From assembly GCA_023548195.1 (NCBI GenBank), contig JAJHZJ010000577.1, positions 1,418,574 through 1,482,573 on the forward strand: a stretch of 64,000 nucleotides of DNA, given 5' to 3'. Position numbers and translations under genes: made by a program. This stretch comes from Bettongia penicillata ogilbyi. Taxonomy: Eukaryota; Chordata; Mammalia; Diprotodontia; Potoroidae. Below, piece by piece: positions 1 to 11,569 of this stretch (position 1 is its first letter; each line of letters starts with the position of its first letter). The notes beneath the pieces are model-generated. The model did no database searches and was not told the origin of the DNA. It saw only the letters and a program-made list of their open reading frames with translations.

Positions 1-1495
1 GCCATACTGTCTCAGCATTGTCTTTATTGCCTCTTTTCATGTGGAGAGACAAAGATGTGACAAGACAACACTAAGGTGCCACATCAAACCTGAAAGACAG
101 AATTATTATAGCATTTAGAAAAGCTTACAAAATAATTCATTATGATGCATATGAATGGTATGGAGAGCTGACATTGCTGGGTTGTGACTTTTCAAATACA
201 TTCATTGAGATAATACAAATATCACCTGGCAATTCTCATGCTCATGTCGTCTGTCTCCCTGAAGTTTTCAACAAAAGTGCAAAACTGCACAACCTTGGTG
301 CCCCTCAAACTATGCAGTGAAATTGCATTATGCCATAAAAATGAGGTTGCTAACACTCCAATGGGAATGAGGTGCTGGCATATTATATGCCTGTTGGCTT
401 TCTTCTTTCACATCGAAAGTTCATAGTCTTTAATTATTAGGCTATTTATTTTTTCTGGGAGCAGCATATCTTTTTTTATTATGACCACTAAAACAAAATT
501 ATCTGGGGTAACTCTGAAAAAAAAAGAACAGGGCCATAATTGAATTACTTGTGACTGTTCCCTTGAGCACATCCCTCATGCAAAAACAAGCTACAAGATA
601 GTTAACTTGTTTACAAACTTTACTGAGAAAATCCATTTGAAAATGAAGTAGGCGAGGCCCCAGATGTCACCTACCTTAATGATGTTACAATCTGATGCTG
701 ATTGTCCTCAGGACTTCTCTAGTCATGTACGTAAAAGTAAAAATCTCCACAAAGCTGCCTCACAGATATTTTAAACAGAGAGCCCTGCTGGTTCAGTACC
801 GTGCACAAGCAAGGAGAAGGCTGATGAAGACTCCACAAGAGAGAGGGAGGAGAGACAGGCCAGGTGGGATGGCTCAGAATATCAGCAAAGAGCTATGATG
901 GAGGCCTTGGCCCCAGCTGTTGAGAAGGACCATGAGTTCTCATTGGACTATTTGGTGAGATGGGTGATGATGGCCGATGGCCTCAATCCATATATTGTCC
1001 ACCCCACCCTCCATCCCCACAATATTTCATCATTGGCACTCTTGTTGACATGACAGTCCCAGGAGCAAGGCCAAAGTCTCCCCCTTCCATCCCTCAAAGG
1101 CGTCCCTCCACATCATAATCATGGCACCTTGGTGGCACCATGTATGTCTGTCTATGCTGCGCCTGTGGTGTAGTAGCTCAAGGGATGACTCCACACTGTC
1201 CAGAGCTTTCGAGTCCCTCACTGGGTACTAAATGAAGGAAAGAAGAGAAAAAAAAATACACAAGGGAAAATGAACAAAATCAATTTTAACTCAATGAAAA
1301 AAGCTAAATCATGCAAGACAGACATTTCACTTCTATGTTTCTAAGAGGTTATTCTATGATGACTTTTAAAAGTGTTTGGCAATGCCCTTTTATTACTAAA
1401 TGCCTAGGTTCCCATTGTTCACATAGTCAAGTCAGAGAAAAATGAATTTTTCAATTATATTCAATTTTGCTTTGGTTGTATGGACTAAATAGCTA
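1..1495. other. Unique non-coding DNA, no gene seen
   Basis: No repeat family or gene was recognised. The part from about 695 to 1225 is richer in G+C than its surroundings and carries short open frames on both strands (for example a 50-codon plus-strand frame from the ATG at 898), but none matches a protein I know and none is bounded by convincing splice sites. It could be an old processed pseudogene or a conserved non-coding block. Confidence 0.4.
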
Positions 1496-1496
1496 G

Positions 1497-1729
1497 CACA
1501 AGTCAAAATATCCCTGGACCAGGAAACCTGGGCTCAACTCTCAGATCTGCTAGCAACTCATGACTTTTGGCAAGTCTCTTCAACTCTGTTGGCTTCAGTT
1601 GCTTCATGTGAAAAAATGAGAGGGCTAGACTAGATGATCCCTAAGGTGCCTCAAGTTTAGCACAGAGCCCAGAGTTTAGTATTGTGTCTGGCACATAGTA
1701 GTTACTTACGAAATTTTCATTGAATGACT
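1497..1729 (+). repeat. MIR3-like SINE followed by an L2 3' end
   Basis: The first part follows the tRNA-derived SINE order: a 'loses/cautious' B-box-like region, a caagtc core, then 'cttcatgtgaaaaaatgag' and the L3-type end 'gactagatgatccctaagg'. From about 1658 the sequence changes to the L2 3' end (gtctggcacatagtag ... ttgaatga). Confidence 0.7.
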
Positions 1730-1772
1730 TTCCAGCTGGAACAATTTATGTACAAGATTAATTTCCTATCTG

Positions 1773-1856
1773 TCCTCTCTCTCTGTCTCTCTTTCTCTCT
1801 CTGTCTCTCTCTTTTTCTCTCTGTCTCTGTCTTTTCTCTCTCTTTCTTTCTCAATC
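1773..1856. repeat. CT-rich low-complexity tract
   Basis: Interrupted (TCTC)n with TG and TTT breaks. The minus strand gives an Arg/Glu-rich frame that is a by-product of the repeat. Confidence 0.85.
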
Positions 1857-2329
1857 CTATCCTTTGTTTTCCTAGGGGATAATCAATTATTTGATAAACT
1901 CTTCTAGACAAAGAAGTCAATGAGTAAAAATGGATGAATCAATTTACCTCTTTTTAGGGATAATTGCACTTTGGTGCCTCCGGGAAAACACAATATCTGA
2001 AGTCTGGAATCAGTTTCCAATGGTGGATATTTCAGACACTGTGACAAGCAAGTTAAGGAAATATTTCAGAAGACAGGGATACTGATCTTTTGCTGGGAGT
2101 CCCTCAACTCACACCAAGTAGGTAGTTGCTAACCTTGCTGACTTTGCCAATAAATGTTAGTCGATGAATCTCACTATAAGATAGGAGAACAGCTAGTCAA
2201 TAATTTGTTTGAAAAAGTTCTGGGAGTTCTAGAAAGCTCAATATAAGTCAACGTGGGATATAAAAAAGCCAAAAATGCTAATAAGGGCTTAGACCATGTG
2301 GTGGTCTGACTAACGGAGGTGATAATCCC

Positions 2330-2490
2330 ACTGGACAGGCAGCAGTATACTGGAAAGAGTATGCTCTGCCTTTGGAGACAGAGTTCAAATCCTGGCTTAC
2401 TCATGATCTTAAGCAAAATAAGAAAACTCTTCGGGCTTCAGTTTCCTGAAATGTAAATGATTTCTGATCTGTAAAGTGATTTTCAAATTA
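2330..2490 (+). repeat. tRNA-derived CORE-SINE
   Basis: Reads as 'caggcagcagtatactggaaagagt ... gagacagagttcaaatcc ... cttcagtttcc', the head and core of a marsupial MIR/MON1-type SINE. The 3' end is decayed. Confidence 0.65.
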
Positions 2491-2519
2491 TTTATGAGAT
2501 CACTCTCCTTTTTAAGTCC

Positions 2520-2985
2520 TATATATGCTTACCATATCAGACCATATTTGGAATATTGCACTCAATTCTGAGGGCCACAATTTAGAAAGGATATTGACAA
2601 ATTGGAGGAGGTCCACAGGAATATGGTTAGAGTGGGGAGCAGACTAGAAACCATACCATGTAAGGATGAGTTGAAGGAATTGGAGATATTTAGCCTGAAG
2701 AAGAAAAGACTTGTAAAGGGTATAGATACTGCTGTTTTTAAGTGGTTGAAGGACAAGTAAGCGGAAGAGTTCAGCTTTTCCTGCTTGTCCTCAGAGAGCA
2801 CAAGTAGGAGCAATGGGTGGAAAATTTAAGGTTGCCCCAAAGTGGAATAGGTTGTCTTGGAAAGTAGCAGTTTTCTTCAAGCAGGGCAATTTGTCAGTAA
2901 TGTTGGAGGGGGGAATCCCTGTTTGGTTATAGGTTGGACTAGATGATCCCTGAGATCCGTCTGGGCATTCTGGAATTTTAAGCAG
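2520..2985 (+). repeat. CR1/L3-type LINE, reverse transcriptase tail and 3' end
   Basis: The plus strand translates in part as RPYLEYCTQF, a stop, then GPQFRKDIDKLEEVHRN, the C-terminal end of CR1-clade reverse transcriptases. It is followed by the CR1 3' end with a 'ttggactagatgatccctgag' tail. Stops and frameshifts show it is a dead fossil. Confidence 0.7.
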
Positions 2986-3299
2986 AAAAGAAGGCTTAGC
3001 TATTTATAAAAACAAGATTTGTTGCATTATAGCAAGCTATGGAGTTCAAGTACGTATTTCTACCCATTTTCTTGGGAAAAAATGAAACAAAATAAATTGC
3101 ACAACTCTTACATCAGTTACATTCAATATGTCAGTTAAGCTCTGTGATTGCTCTAATTAAATTTGGAGGTCATGAAAGGAGTTTATGTGTCAGGCTGAAA
3201 ATCTGAAAACTCAAGTAAGGAAAAGCATTTCTCATCATAAAGAACAATGTTTCCAGGGCATCTTTAACCTCTGCCTACTCCTCTGATCTAAAATATTAC

Positions 3300-3660
3300 T
3301 TGAAATGAGTGTTTTTCAAATTTAAAAAAATTTGTGTTTTTTTTCTACTTTTAAGCAAATTACAGTTTTCTGGGTTTTCTTGGTCCCCCTTTTGGATGCA
3401 TTTAACATAATATGCAACTATTTGGGCTCTGCCACCTTACCAAAAAGTCTTCATTGTATGTTTGTATTATGTTATTTATTCTCTGACTATAGGTAAATGC
3501 CATGCTCTTTTGAATCACTTCTCTCATCCTCACATTATCTCCTATTTATTTGTCTATGAACACTGTATTCCCATGCCCCATAGAGGAATTGGAGCTCCCT
3601 GAGAGCAGGGATTGTTTTTCATTTTTTGGTCTCTGTAAACCCAGCATCTATCAAAAATGC
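3300..3660 (+). repeat. L2 LINE 3' end
   Basis: From about 3450 it has 'tctatgaacactgtattcccatgcc' and the L2 hallmark 'ggagctccctgagagcagggattgtttttcatttt ... cccagcatct'. The upstream 150 bases are diverged and only tentatively included. Confidence 0.6.
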
Positions 3661-3669
3661 CCTGGCCAT

Positions 3670-3900
3670 TTCATACTGGACCTGTGATTTCACTGGCATA
3701 GAGAACCACCCAGGAGGAAGCTCTCTCTGATGGCTAATTGGCAGCTGCTCTGCATATAAAGATTGAGAAAGTTGCCTGCAGGCTCTGAGTATTCCTCAGG
3801 ATCACACAGAGCCAGTAGATGTCAAGGGTAGGATTTAAACCCATGAGATCATGACATTGAGACTATTTTCCATCCACTATATAAAGCTTCCTCTTTGTTG
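3670..3900 (-). repeat. MON1-like SINE
   Basis: Read on the minus strand it has the head 'gaggaagctttatatagtgg', a 'gggtttaaatcc' B box, and the characteristic tail that appears on the plus strand as 'ggacctgtgatttcactggcatagagaaccaccc'. Confidence 0.65.
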
Positions 3901-4214
3901 GAGGGGTTTACATATATAACTTCTCCCTCTTCTTGGAGCTGCAGGAGTCAATTATTAAATTTTCAGCATGAACATTAACATCTCAGAAATTGACAATGGC
4001 TTAATTTTCTAGATTTTAAAAAGTGTTAAAAATTAAGATCAACCTAAAAATGTATGTACATTAATCTCTGGACCCCACCCCCCACCCATAGCCCCCAGTA
4101 CAGGTAGTTAAATATTTACCAGCAAGCTACCTGATTGCTCTACAAACAGTGTTTGAGTTCAAAGGGAGTACAGTAGCAGGTCCAGGAATGAAGTCATCAC
4201 CACAGTGGAGTTCT

Positions 4215-4930
4215 GATGACTATAGCATATCAACAATATAAATAATAACAATAATATATGACATTTACAGAGCAATTTAAAGCTTGCAAAGACCGACATT
4301 ATCTCAATTGAACCTTAACACCCCTGCCTGAAAACAAGTCCCTACTCTATAGTTTTATAGTTTCGATTATTTCCTTTAAGTGATTCCTATTGCCGCCAAT
4401 TAAGCATTACCTATTGCCTTCCAGATTCATCTTTCCTAAACTTGCTGCTTTTCTTGACTTCCTGATATTTTTGTTATGATAGCACAATTTTTCCAGTCAC
4501 CTAAGCTCAGAACTTTGCGATCATCTCCCTGTCCCCTTTCAGTTAGTCACCAAAAACCATTTCTTTTGCTACTTGAATCTACTCCCCACATTAGCTCTTA
4601 CCTAGATGGTTGTAACAGCCACTGACATATCTCCCTGCCTCCATCTCTCAATCTGTTTTATTGACCAGTGCCATATGAATCTTCTATGCAGTCCTAATGA
4701 TACTCCCCCATACCTTTTTTTAATTCAATGGCTCTATGTCTTAAACTGATGTTCAAAGCCCTCTAACATTTGACTCCAATTTACCTTTCCACCCTTATCT
4801 TCTAGTAAGAATTCTATTTTCCTTACAGTAACCCTTTAAAATAGGCATAACTGGTATTATTATCCATATTTTACACACAGATTATGTAACTAAGAAGTAT
4901 CTGAGCTGGGACTTGGTAACTGATAGACTT
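4215..4930 (+). repeat. MIR SINE split by an L2 fragment
   Basis: 4215-4317 is the 5' half of a MIR (gcaatttaaagcttgcaaagac ... attatctcaattgaacct). Its 3' half resumes at about 4830 (gtaaccctttaaaataggcataa ... ttattatccatattttacac). Bases 4318-4829 between them are L2-like. Confidence 0.65.
4318..4829 (+). repeat. L2 LINE ORF2 fragment inside a MIR
   Basis: Sense-strand L2 features: 'tttgcgatcatctccctgtcccctttca', then 'acctagatggttgtaacagcc' and 'gttcaaagccctctaacatttgactcc'. It has no 3' end. Similar words (ccttaaca and ccttaca) lie at the two edges and may be remains of a target-site duplication. Confidence 0.6.
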
Positions 4931-5019
4931 ACTCCAGGTATATAATTGGCCAATACATAAAAGGGTGAATAACCCTAAAGTGTATAAGTCTTTAAATGTT
5001 TGTCATGGATTGAAAGATT

Positions 5020-5178
5020 ACTTAGTACAATGAAAAGTACATTGGGTTTGGAATCAGATCACTTAGGTGCCAATCCTGGTTCTGACATTACTACTTGATT
5101 TTTTATCTTTAAAATGAAGTTATTGGAACAGATGGAATCCAAGGTCCCTTTTCCAGTCTATGATTCTATAAATCAAAT
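5020..5178 (+). repeat. MIR3-like SINE
   Basis: 'gtttggaatcagatcacttaggtgccaatcctggttctgac' followed by the L3-type end 'aggtcccttttccagtctatgattct'. Confidence 0.65.
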
Positions 5179-5594
5179 TAATCTATAGGGCAAGAGATAT
5201 AAATTTCCTTTATTGCCACAGTCTCTTCTCTTTTGATTATAGCCTAGAAACACTAGAGAAATTGTTACTATGAATTTTAACAGATGAGTTCTTGGGCAAG
5301 GTGAGATCAGCACATAAATGTACTTTCTGAGAGGGCTTCCTAAATCCTGGACTGAGTTGAATAAGCATGGAGGAGGAATCCACATCATAGCAGTCTAGCT
5401 TCCCAAGGGCAAGGTGCCAGGAGAGGAATTGCAAATACCAAAGGTGTACTTAGAACGTTTGGGTGAACTGAAGTCTTTAAATTTTGGAACAGCTTTTACA
5501 CTTCTTTCCATCCCTGCTTACATTAAAAGATGTTTATATTTTAAGTAAAATTAATCATTGAAAGTAGGGAGTTATTTTATTAAATATAAAGAAT

Positions 5595-5765
5595 TAGGTA
5601 ATGAAGGTCTCATGGTAGAGTAAAGAAAGTGCTATGCTTGGACTGAAGAGACCTATGTTCAAAGTCCATCTCTGACTTTTAATGGCCATGTGACTCTGGG
5701 CAAGTCACTTCACCTTTATGCATCTCACGTAACTCCCCAAGACTTATCTACACTGTCATTGTGAT
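5595..5765 (+). repeat. MON1-like SINE
   Basis: 'agaaagtgctatgcttggactgaagagacctatgttcaaagtcc', then 'gtgactctgggcaagtcacttcacc' and 'aactccccaagac', the MON1 middle section. Confidence 0.65.
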
Positions 5766-6089
5766 ATATATTAAAAGAGGGAGGTTATACACAATAAATT
5801 CCAAAGATATCATGGATCCATCCAGTTTTCTCCATAACAAGTTAGCACACAGAAAAAAAGTAAGAATGCAATGAAACGGCCCACCCATGGCAAGCACTAT
5901 AGGCAAAATTTTGAGGGAGGCTTGTTGTGCCTCTTTCAGTGCCCTTCACCCCCTTTTCCATGCATTTATCTTCCTCTCCTTTTAATGTTCCATCAATCCT
6001 ATTCACCCCCAAAGTATCCAGTGGTCTTAAGTAGATCTAGTGTCATCCAATCGTGCAGACTTAAACTATGATCTGAAAAACTGTTCTAA

Positions 6090-6260
6090 GCCATAAGGAA
6101 TAGTGTAGCTGGAAAGGACTTCTGAGGCTACCTAGTACAACCTTTTCATTTTTCAGATGAATAATTTGAAGGTTTCCCTGTTAATTAATGGCAGAGATGG
6201 GCTTAGATCCTAGGCCTTCCAATGCCCAGTAGCTTTTCCACAGGATGATATTAACAATGT
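6090..6260 (+). repeat. MAR1-like SINE
   Basis: Marsupial MAR1 order: 'agctggaaaggacttctgaggctacctagtacaacc', 'tttttcagatgaataa', 'tggcagagatgggcttagatcc'. Confidence 0.65.
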
Positions 6261-6424
6261 ACCATCTTGGATGGGGGAGTCTATACTTAAGAAGGTATTC
6301 ATTCCTGAATGAAGTTTGCAATGAATCTCCAACATGTGCCATCATGAATTAAAAGATTAGATGTGCATCAGAATACAGCACTAGAACCTGTGAATGGAGG
6401 TTGGAAAGAGAAAAAATATATTTT

Positions 6425-6650
6425 TGATATATGATAGGTGATATAATGAAAATCTTCCTAACAATTCGAGTAAAAATTGGGTGGCCTGCCTCAGGAGGTA
6501 GTAGGTTCCATTTCAATAGAGGTCTTTCAACAAAGACTGAATTACCACTAATCGGTTATGTGGTAACAGTCATTCTTTCTTCAGTTATGAGTTGGACCAG
6601 ATGTCCACTAAGATGTCTGTCAACTCTGATGTTCCGTAATTACATAATTA
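6425..6650 (+). repeat. CR1/L3 LINE 3' end
   Basis: 'gaaaatcttcctaacaattcgagtaa', 'gcctgcctcaggaggtagtaggttcc', 'aggtctttcaacaaagactg' and the tail 'gttggaccagatgtccactaag' follow the CR1-type 3' end in order. Confidence 0.7.
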
Positions 6651-6798
6651 TTAAATGTCAGCCATGTATAGCACCGGATTGAAGGGGATACTTTATATGG
6701 AGAGGGCTTCCTTTGAATCATGTTATATAGGCAACCGCCTACCCTACTCATTGTAAGCCTTCTCTGCTTCTATTATTGTTGGGATGCTATGCTAAATC

Positions 6799-6955
6799 CA
6801 GGGGTGGGGAACCTGCAGCCTCCAAGTCACATGTGGCCCTCTAGGTCCTCAAGTGTGGCCCTTTGACTTGGTCAAGTTTGGATTCGGTCAAAGGGCCACA
6901 CTTGAGGACCTAGAGGGCCATATGTGGTCTCAAGGCCACAGGTTCCCCACCCCTG
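6799..6955. mobile_element. hAT-type palindromic MITE (157 bp)
   Basis: The element begins CAGGGGTGGGGAACCTG and ends with the reverse complement, CAGGTTCCCCACCCCTG. The two arms are nearly perfect inverted copies over about 70 bp, joined by a short loop near 6875-6885. CAGGGGTGGG is the terminal signature of Charlie/hAT elements. The 8 bp on each side match only partly, so the target-site duplication has decayed. No transposase is present; it must have moved in trans. Confidence 0.75.
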
Positions 6956-7089
6956 AATTAATATATTATCCTCTGACCTCCTGATCTTGATTGAACGTAT
7001 GGAGTGAAAATACTATAGTCACCAAGTCAATAGGATAAAATTCGAGTTAAAAATATTGTAAGGAATTAATGACTGTCTCCTAGCTTTTG

Positions 7090-7500
7090 AGGCTTATGTT
7101 ATATTACTTTCTGTCACTCCCTCTATGTTGCAGGCAAATTGACCTACTTGCCATTTCTTCTTATAAGACCTAACATCTCTTGCCCCTTTGCCCTTGTGAA
7201 GGTCTCCCACCACCCCATCTCATGTTGCTTCCATATCCTCTTATCATTAATTCCTTTCGAGTGTCAACCACAGTACCTAAGATGATATTAACTCTCTTAC
7301 CTCTCTCCTTTGTAATTAATCTGCCTGTTTTTATATTTACATATCTATGTGCATATTGTCCTCAGCCCAGACAGAACATAAGCCTCTTGAGGACAGGGCC
7401 TTTGTTTTCATCTTTACCTGTTGTGCCCAGAATTTAGCACAATGTCTTGTATATAGTAACATTAATAAATAATTGTTCCATTGAATAGAACTGAATGAAT
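7090..7500 (+). repeat. L2 LINE 3' end
   Basis: Nearly complete L2 3' terminus: 'cataagcctcttgaggacagggcctttgttttcat', 'tgcccagaatttagcacaatg', ending in the 'aataattgttccattgaatag ... tgaatgaat' tail. Confidence 0.8.
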
Positions 7501-7504
7501 ATAG

Positions 7505-8310
7505 TATAGATACATAATTATTGTCAGTTCCATTATTTTATAGTCAAATTATTTTTAAAAGTCAGTTTGTATTTTTAGAGATAGCAAAATCTGAGTAAAA
7601 TTTTGGTCTCTTTTTGTAAAAGATTTTGAAATTTATAAGAATTGAGACTGCTAAAGAATATGGCTGAATAAAATCTATCTACATTAAAATATTCTATGCT
7701 AGGTTTATATCATATTTCTTTTCCTTGACTCAACATAATGGCCAGTTATAAAATAAAGCATAAACAAGTTTTAAAGTAGATTAATGTATATTAGTGTCTT
7801 TTGGACTTGGATTTCTTGAACTCAGAGAATGATTAAAGACTCCAGTCTCTGGATTGTTAAATGTTCAAGAAAGAATCATAGACAAAAATTTGAAGCCCCA
7901 GCTTATTATTTAGTCATTGCTTAAAAAAGAAACACAACAAAGATCTTCCAAACTGTCCAGAAAATTGCTTTGCAAACATCAGCTTTTGTTGGGAGGCGGC
8001 CGTATATTTGTAGATTCTGGGCTCCCTGAAACATATTGCTCTGGACTGATTGGACTGCTGACTTTTTTGGCCAGAGTCCCCAAATTCCCTTAATAGCACA
8101 CTGTACTATATAAAACTCTGACCTCCAAAGGATTGACTTATATTCCCTTCCACCCCTCCTTGAGAAGAGTAATTAGCTATTCCATATAATGCTTTCGGGG
8201 CAAAAACCTAGCATCCTGCTGAGCCATAAACAGCAATTTTGGGGCCCAGGGAAAGTGACATGAAACATACCACAAATTCAGTTGGTAGATGTGGCAGTTG
8301 AGAACTCCCT
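7505..8310. other. Unique non-coding DNA
   Basis: AT-rich, with no repeat or gene recognised. A short minus-strand frame at 7914-8099 has no supporting signals. Confidence 0.4.
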
Positions 8311-8314
8311 CCTA

Positions 8315-8435
8315 ATATTTTTAAGCAATTATTAAGCACCTTCTATCTACTGGGATCTGTGACAGATCTGGGAATGAAAACTGAAAAAATTAGAACAAGA
8401 TTAGAGTCCCTGCCTTTAAAGATCTTACTTTTTCT
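8315..8435 (-). repeat. L2 LINE 3' end
   Basis: Antisense L2: 'caattattaagcaccttctatctactggg', then 'tagagtccctgcctttaaagatctta'. Confidence 0.65.
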
Positions 8436-8539
8436 TGTACTATGGTGATCTAAGATACTGAAAGTCCACTGCTAGGGAAACAACTTGGGGAAGGGAAGTA
8501 AGCTAAAACTGAAAAGAAGTTAATCTGAAATTTATTAGT

Positions 8540-8638
8540 TACCACCACCACCGTAATAACTAACACCTATACAATGCTTTAAAGTGTGCAAAGTGCTTTA
8601 TATAGATACGTGTATATATAGATATGTGTCTGTCTATA

Positions 8639-8670
<32 letters not shown>

Positions 8671-8945
8671 CAATGTGTGTATATATGATATAAGCACATA
8701 TGTATAGATACATACATATATATGTGTGTGTATATACATACAAACATAATCTCATTTGTTCCCCACAACAACTCTGGAAGGAAATGCTATTCTTGCATCC
8801 TTTTTGAAGATGAGGAAACTGAAGCACCCAACAGGTTAAGTTACTTGCCCAGCGTCATATAACTGGGAAGTGTCTGAGACAGGATTTGAACTTGTTTTTC
8901 ATCACTTGAAGTTCAAAATGCTAGCTACTATGTCACCTAATTGAT
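8540..8945 (+). repeat. MIR SINE carrying a TA/TG microsatellite
   Basis: The MIR 5' part (caatgctttaaagtgtgcaaagtgctttata) and 3' part (aatctcatttgttccccacaac ... gatgaggaaactgaagc ... gttaagttacttgcccagc) are separated by about 150 bp of TA/TG/CA repeat at 8595-8745 that grew at the MIR's own 'tata' position. Confidence 0.8.
8595..8745. repeat. TA/TG dinucleotide microsatellite
   Basis: Mixed (TA)n, (TG)n and (ACATA)n runs. The reverse strand reads as a Tyr/Ile/His-rich frame that is not a gene. Confidence 0.9.
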
Positions 8946-9149
8946 TTAATATAAGCACTAGGAAGAGGATACTGGCACCTTGTAGCTTCCCATTTTAATT
9001 AATTATTTTTGTTAATTAGGTTCTAAGCTCAGCGGTTTCTGTGCTGCAGAAGGATTGAAATTGTTATCTCATTCTCTTGAAATTTCATCATCTTAGGTTG
9101 AAACCCTAATTTTATCACCTTGGTTGCAGCACAGAAGTACTAAATCATG

Positions 9150-9420
9150 ATTAGTAGTAACTAATATTAATGACGTGTTACACTTAGCTTTAAGGTTTGC
9201 AAATGGCTATCCTTACATTTTATCTCATATGATTCTCACAACAACCCTGTGAGATAGGTGACATTATTATTCTTATTTTATAGATAGGGAAACTGAGGCT
9301 GAGAGAAGATAAGTTACTGTCCCAAGGTCACACAACTGGTAAGCATTTTGAGGAGGGATTTGAACAGACTCCAAGTCCAGGGCTCCTATCTAATCTGTCA
9401 CCTAGCTGCCACTTTAAACA
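9150..9420 (+). repeat. Full-length MIR SINE
   Basis: All MIR parts in order: 'ctttaaggtttgcaaatggct', 'ttatctcatatgattctcacaacaaccctgtgagatagg', 'gatagggaaactgaggctgagag', 'cccaaggtcacacaactgg', 'tgtcacctagctgcc'. Confidence 0.85.
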
Positions 9421-9424
9421 TTAC

Positions 9425-10730
9425 AAGCTTTCAGTAAATTTTCTTGGTTGTGCCAAGAATATAGGTGCTTAAGAAAATGCTTGGTAATTGGGTGACTGAC
9501 TGATTGCCTGAAATTGTAAAATGAGGAAGTCATTTACCAAGTGTGGCCATTAACATTTTCATAACTCTGCTTCTCATGAAGGTAGAAATTGGACCTAATA
9601 TATTCCAAGACCTCCATCCAGAACTTTAAAAAAAAATACTCCTGCTTCCAGTTCGACCAACCCACAAAAACAAAATAAAGTGAAAACTTCTCAAATGCTG
9701 GGGCACCTAGAATCTAGTTTATAGAATGCTCCCAATTTGGTAATTTAAAGGTCCAGGATTTCATTCATTCAGGCATACAAATCACAGTCACTTTAAGCTT
9801 TAGTAAACATTTTTATGAATTCCTATGACTGTAAAAAGTTTGCCTCCTGGTAGCTGATACTTGGGAATGGTGGCCCTTGACTGGTGCAGTCATTAAAAGA
9901 TGTTGTCAGGATCCATTTCCAGCTTGATAGGAACTGCCTGAGAGAGAGTTGGTACTCGGGTGGTTTAGCCTCAGGAAGTCAGGGTCACCTCCAATCTACA
10001 ATAAGCCTTCAGAGAAGGAGTTTTGTGGATGAATTTACAGCACATTTAATTTAATACCTTGTGAAAATGAAACTTCTATTTTTATAACTTTAAGAAGAAA
10101 AGTCTGTGTAATGCATACTGTTCCCTAATTTTTAGGCATCACAATTTTCTTTTTTTAGAATGTTCATTCTCTAATTCTTTTCAGCCTATTTATTTCTACT
10201 ATTCATTCACCTCTTGTGCTACTGTTGCTTCTCTTTTCGTACGTTTAAAATGACTTCATTTTATCTTCTCTGAAATTAGATTGGATTTAACTTCCATGTT
10301 CTTCTAATTCCCATTAGGTTAGGTAGATCAGTACAAAAAACAATGAGGACAAGTCATTAGGAAAGCCTTTGACATTTCCTTGAGTTTTAATCCCAGTTAA
10401 ACTGTGCATATCTCACAAAGACAGCAATAAGCAATAACATGTTATCTTTGGGAGGTTATTAACTGATAGAGGTTTTGAAGGGAGATAGTTTTCCCACTTG
10501 TACTGAATTAGTACATTTTCTCTAAGGACTTTATTATAATTATGTTTAGCAAATCTATTATTTCAATAACTTTATCAAGTTAAATAGTTACCATTGGGCA
10601 TATATATTCTTCATTTAGTGGAAATATGTAAGTGTGAAAACATAAAGTCATCTTGTTATAATGAAGAAATGAAGGTATTTATTTTATAGTGAAGGGAAGC
10701 TGATAACCATCACTGCTAGAGTCATTCAGT
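9425..10730. other. Non-repetitive non-coding DNA
   Basis: No gene or repeat recognised. The part from about 10060 to 10330 is free of repeat signatures and could be conserved non-coding sequence, but nothing specific supports a function. Confidence 0.35.
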
Positions 10731-10734
10731 ACAT

Positions 10735-11082
10735 AAAGGGTGTCTGTAAAATAATAAGATTTTTCATTTTAAGCGTACATAACAGAACTGCACCCAAATG
10801 TGTGTTGTCCCTCCAACCCATCATCCTGAGAGGTTATTCATTTTGTTCATTCCAATGATGTTGACATTGCTGACACCATTTTTTGGAACTCCTTGTGAAC
10901 TGTGTTGGCAATTTACAAGGCACACACGCAAAAATCACTCTCATTACTTCATAATTACATCTCATCTTTTACCTCAAATGGCTTTATCCAGTGACTCTGG
11001 ATGACTTTTGGCTGCTTCAAAAAAATGAAATGCACCTTCCAAGGATGCAGATTTTATGCCATTGAAGAAATTCAAAAGCATT
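10735..11082 (+). pseudogene. Mariner-type transposase relic
   Basis: Between about 10980 and 11078 the plus strand reads, with one stop, as LWMTFGCFKKMKCTFQG followed by CRFYAIEEIQK. This matches the conserved C-terminal stretch of mariner transposases (the FWLFPK.K...KG.RF..IEEI.. region after the last catalytic Asp). The stop and the absence of a readable DDD core upstream show a dead fragment. The region back to about 10735 is assigned only by position. The frame shown in databases by simple ORF calling would be a different one. Confidence 0.45.
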
Positions 11083-11245
11083 CAATTCAATGAAATCCAG
11101 CAAGCATTTAGTAAGCACCTAATATGTGCTAGGCACTGTGGTAGGATTGAAGGTACAGAGACAAAAATAAATAAAAGCATCAAGCTTCAAAGAGTTTGCA
11201 TTCTACTGGGTGGCTATAAGCTCCAGCAGCAATTGAGAAAATAAG
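11083..11245 (-). repeat. L2 LINE 3' end
   Basis: Antisense L2: 'ccagcaagcatttagtaagcacctaatatgtgctaggcactgtgg' then 'ttcaaagagtttgcattctactggg'. Confidence 0.75.
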
Positions 11246-11569
11246 TTCTAAGAATTTTTTAAACAATGCGTGATCGAGACAGATTTGAGCCCTGCCATGG
11301 TGAGCACCTTGAAAAAAACAAAGTTCATTTGGATGCGTTAGTAATGGAATATTTATTACTGTCTTACTGCCTTTTAGTCACACTCCACACATATTTCATG
11401 TGAAAGTTTTTTCTTATGAAAAATTTGATTATATCTGTTGCACAAATTTTATCTAGCTAGGCTCATTATTGCACACTGGATTTTACTGTTTGCCACTTTG
11501 GAGCCTAGATTTGATTCCTTTTCTTTAGTGATCCTACCAAATTCAGCATTTCCATTTGGTGTTTTCTGT

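Noticed and set aside
8579..8827. Tyr/Ile-rich 82-codon frame
   Set aside because: Arises from the TA/TG microsatellite inside a MIR.
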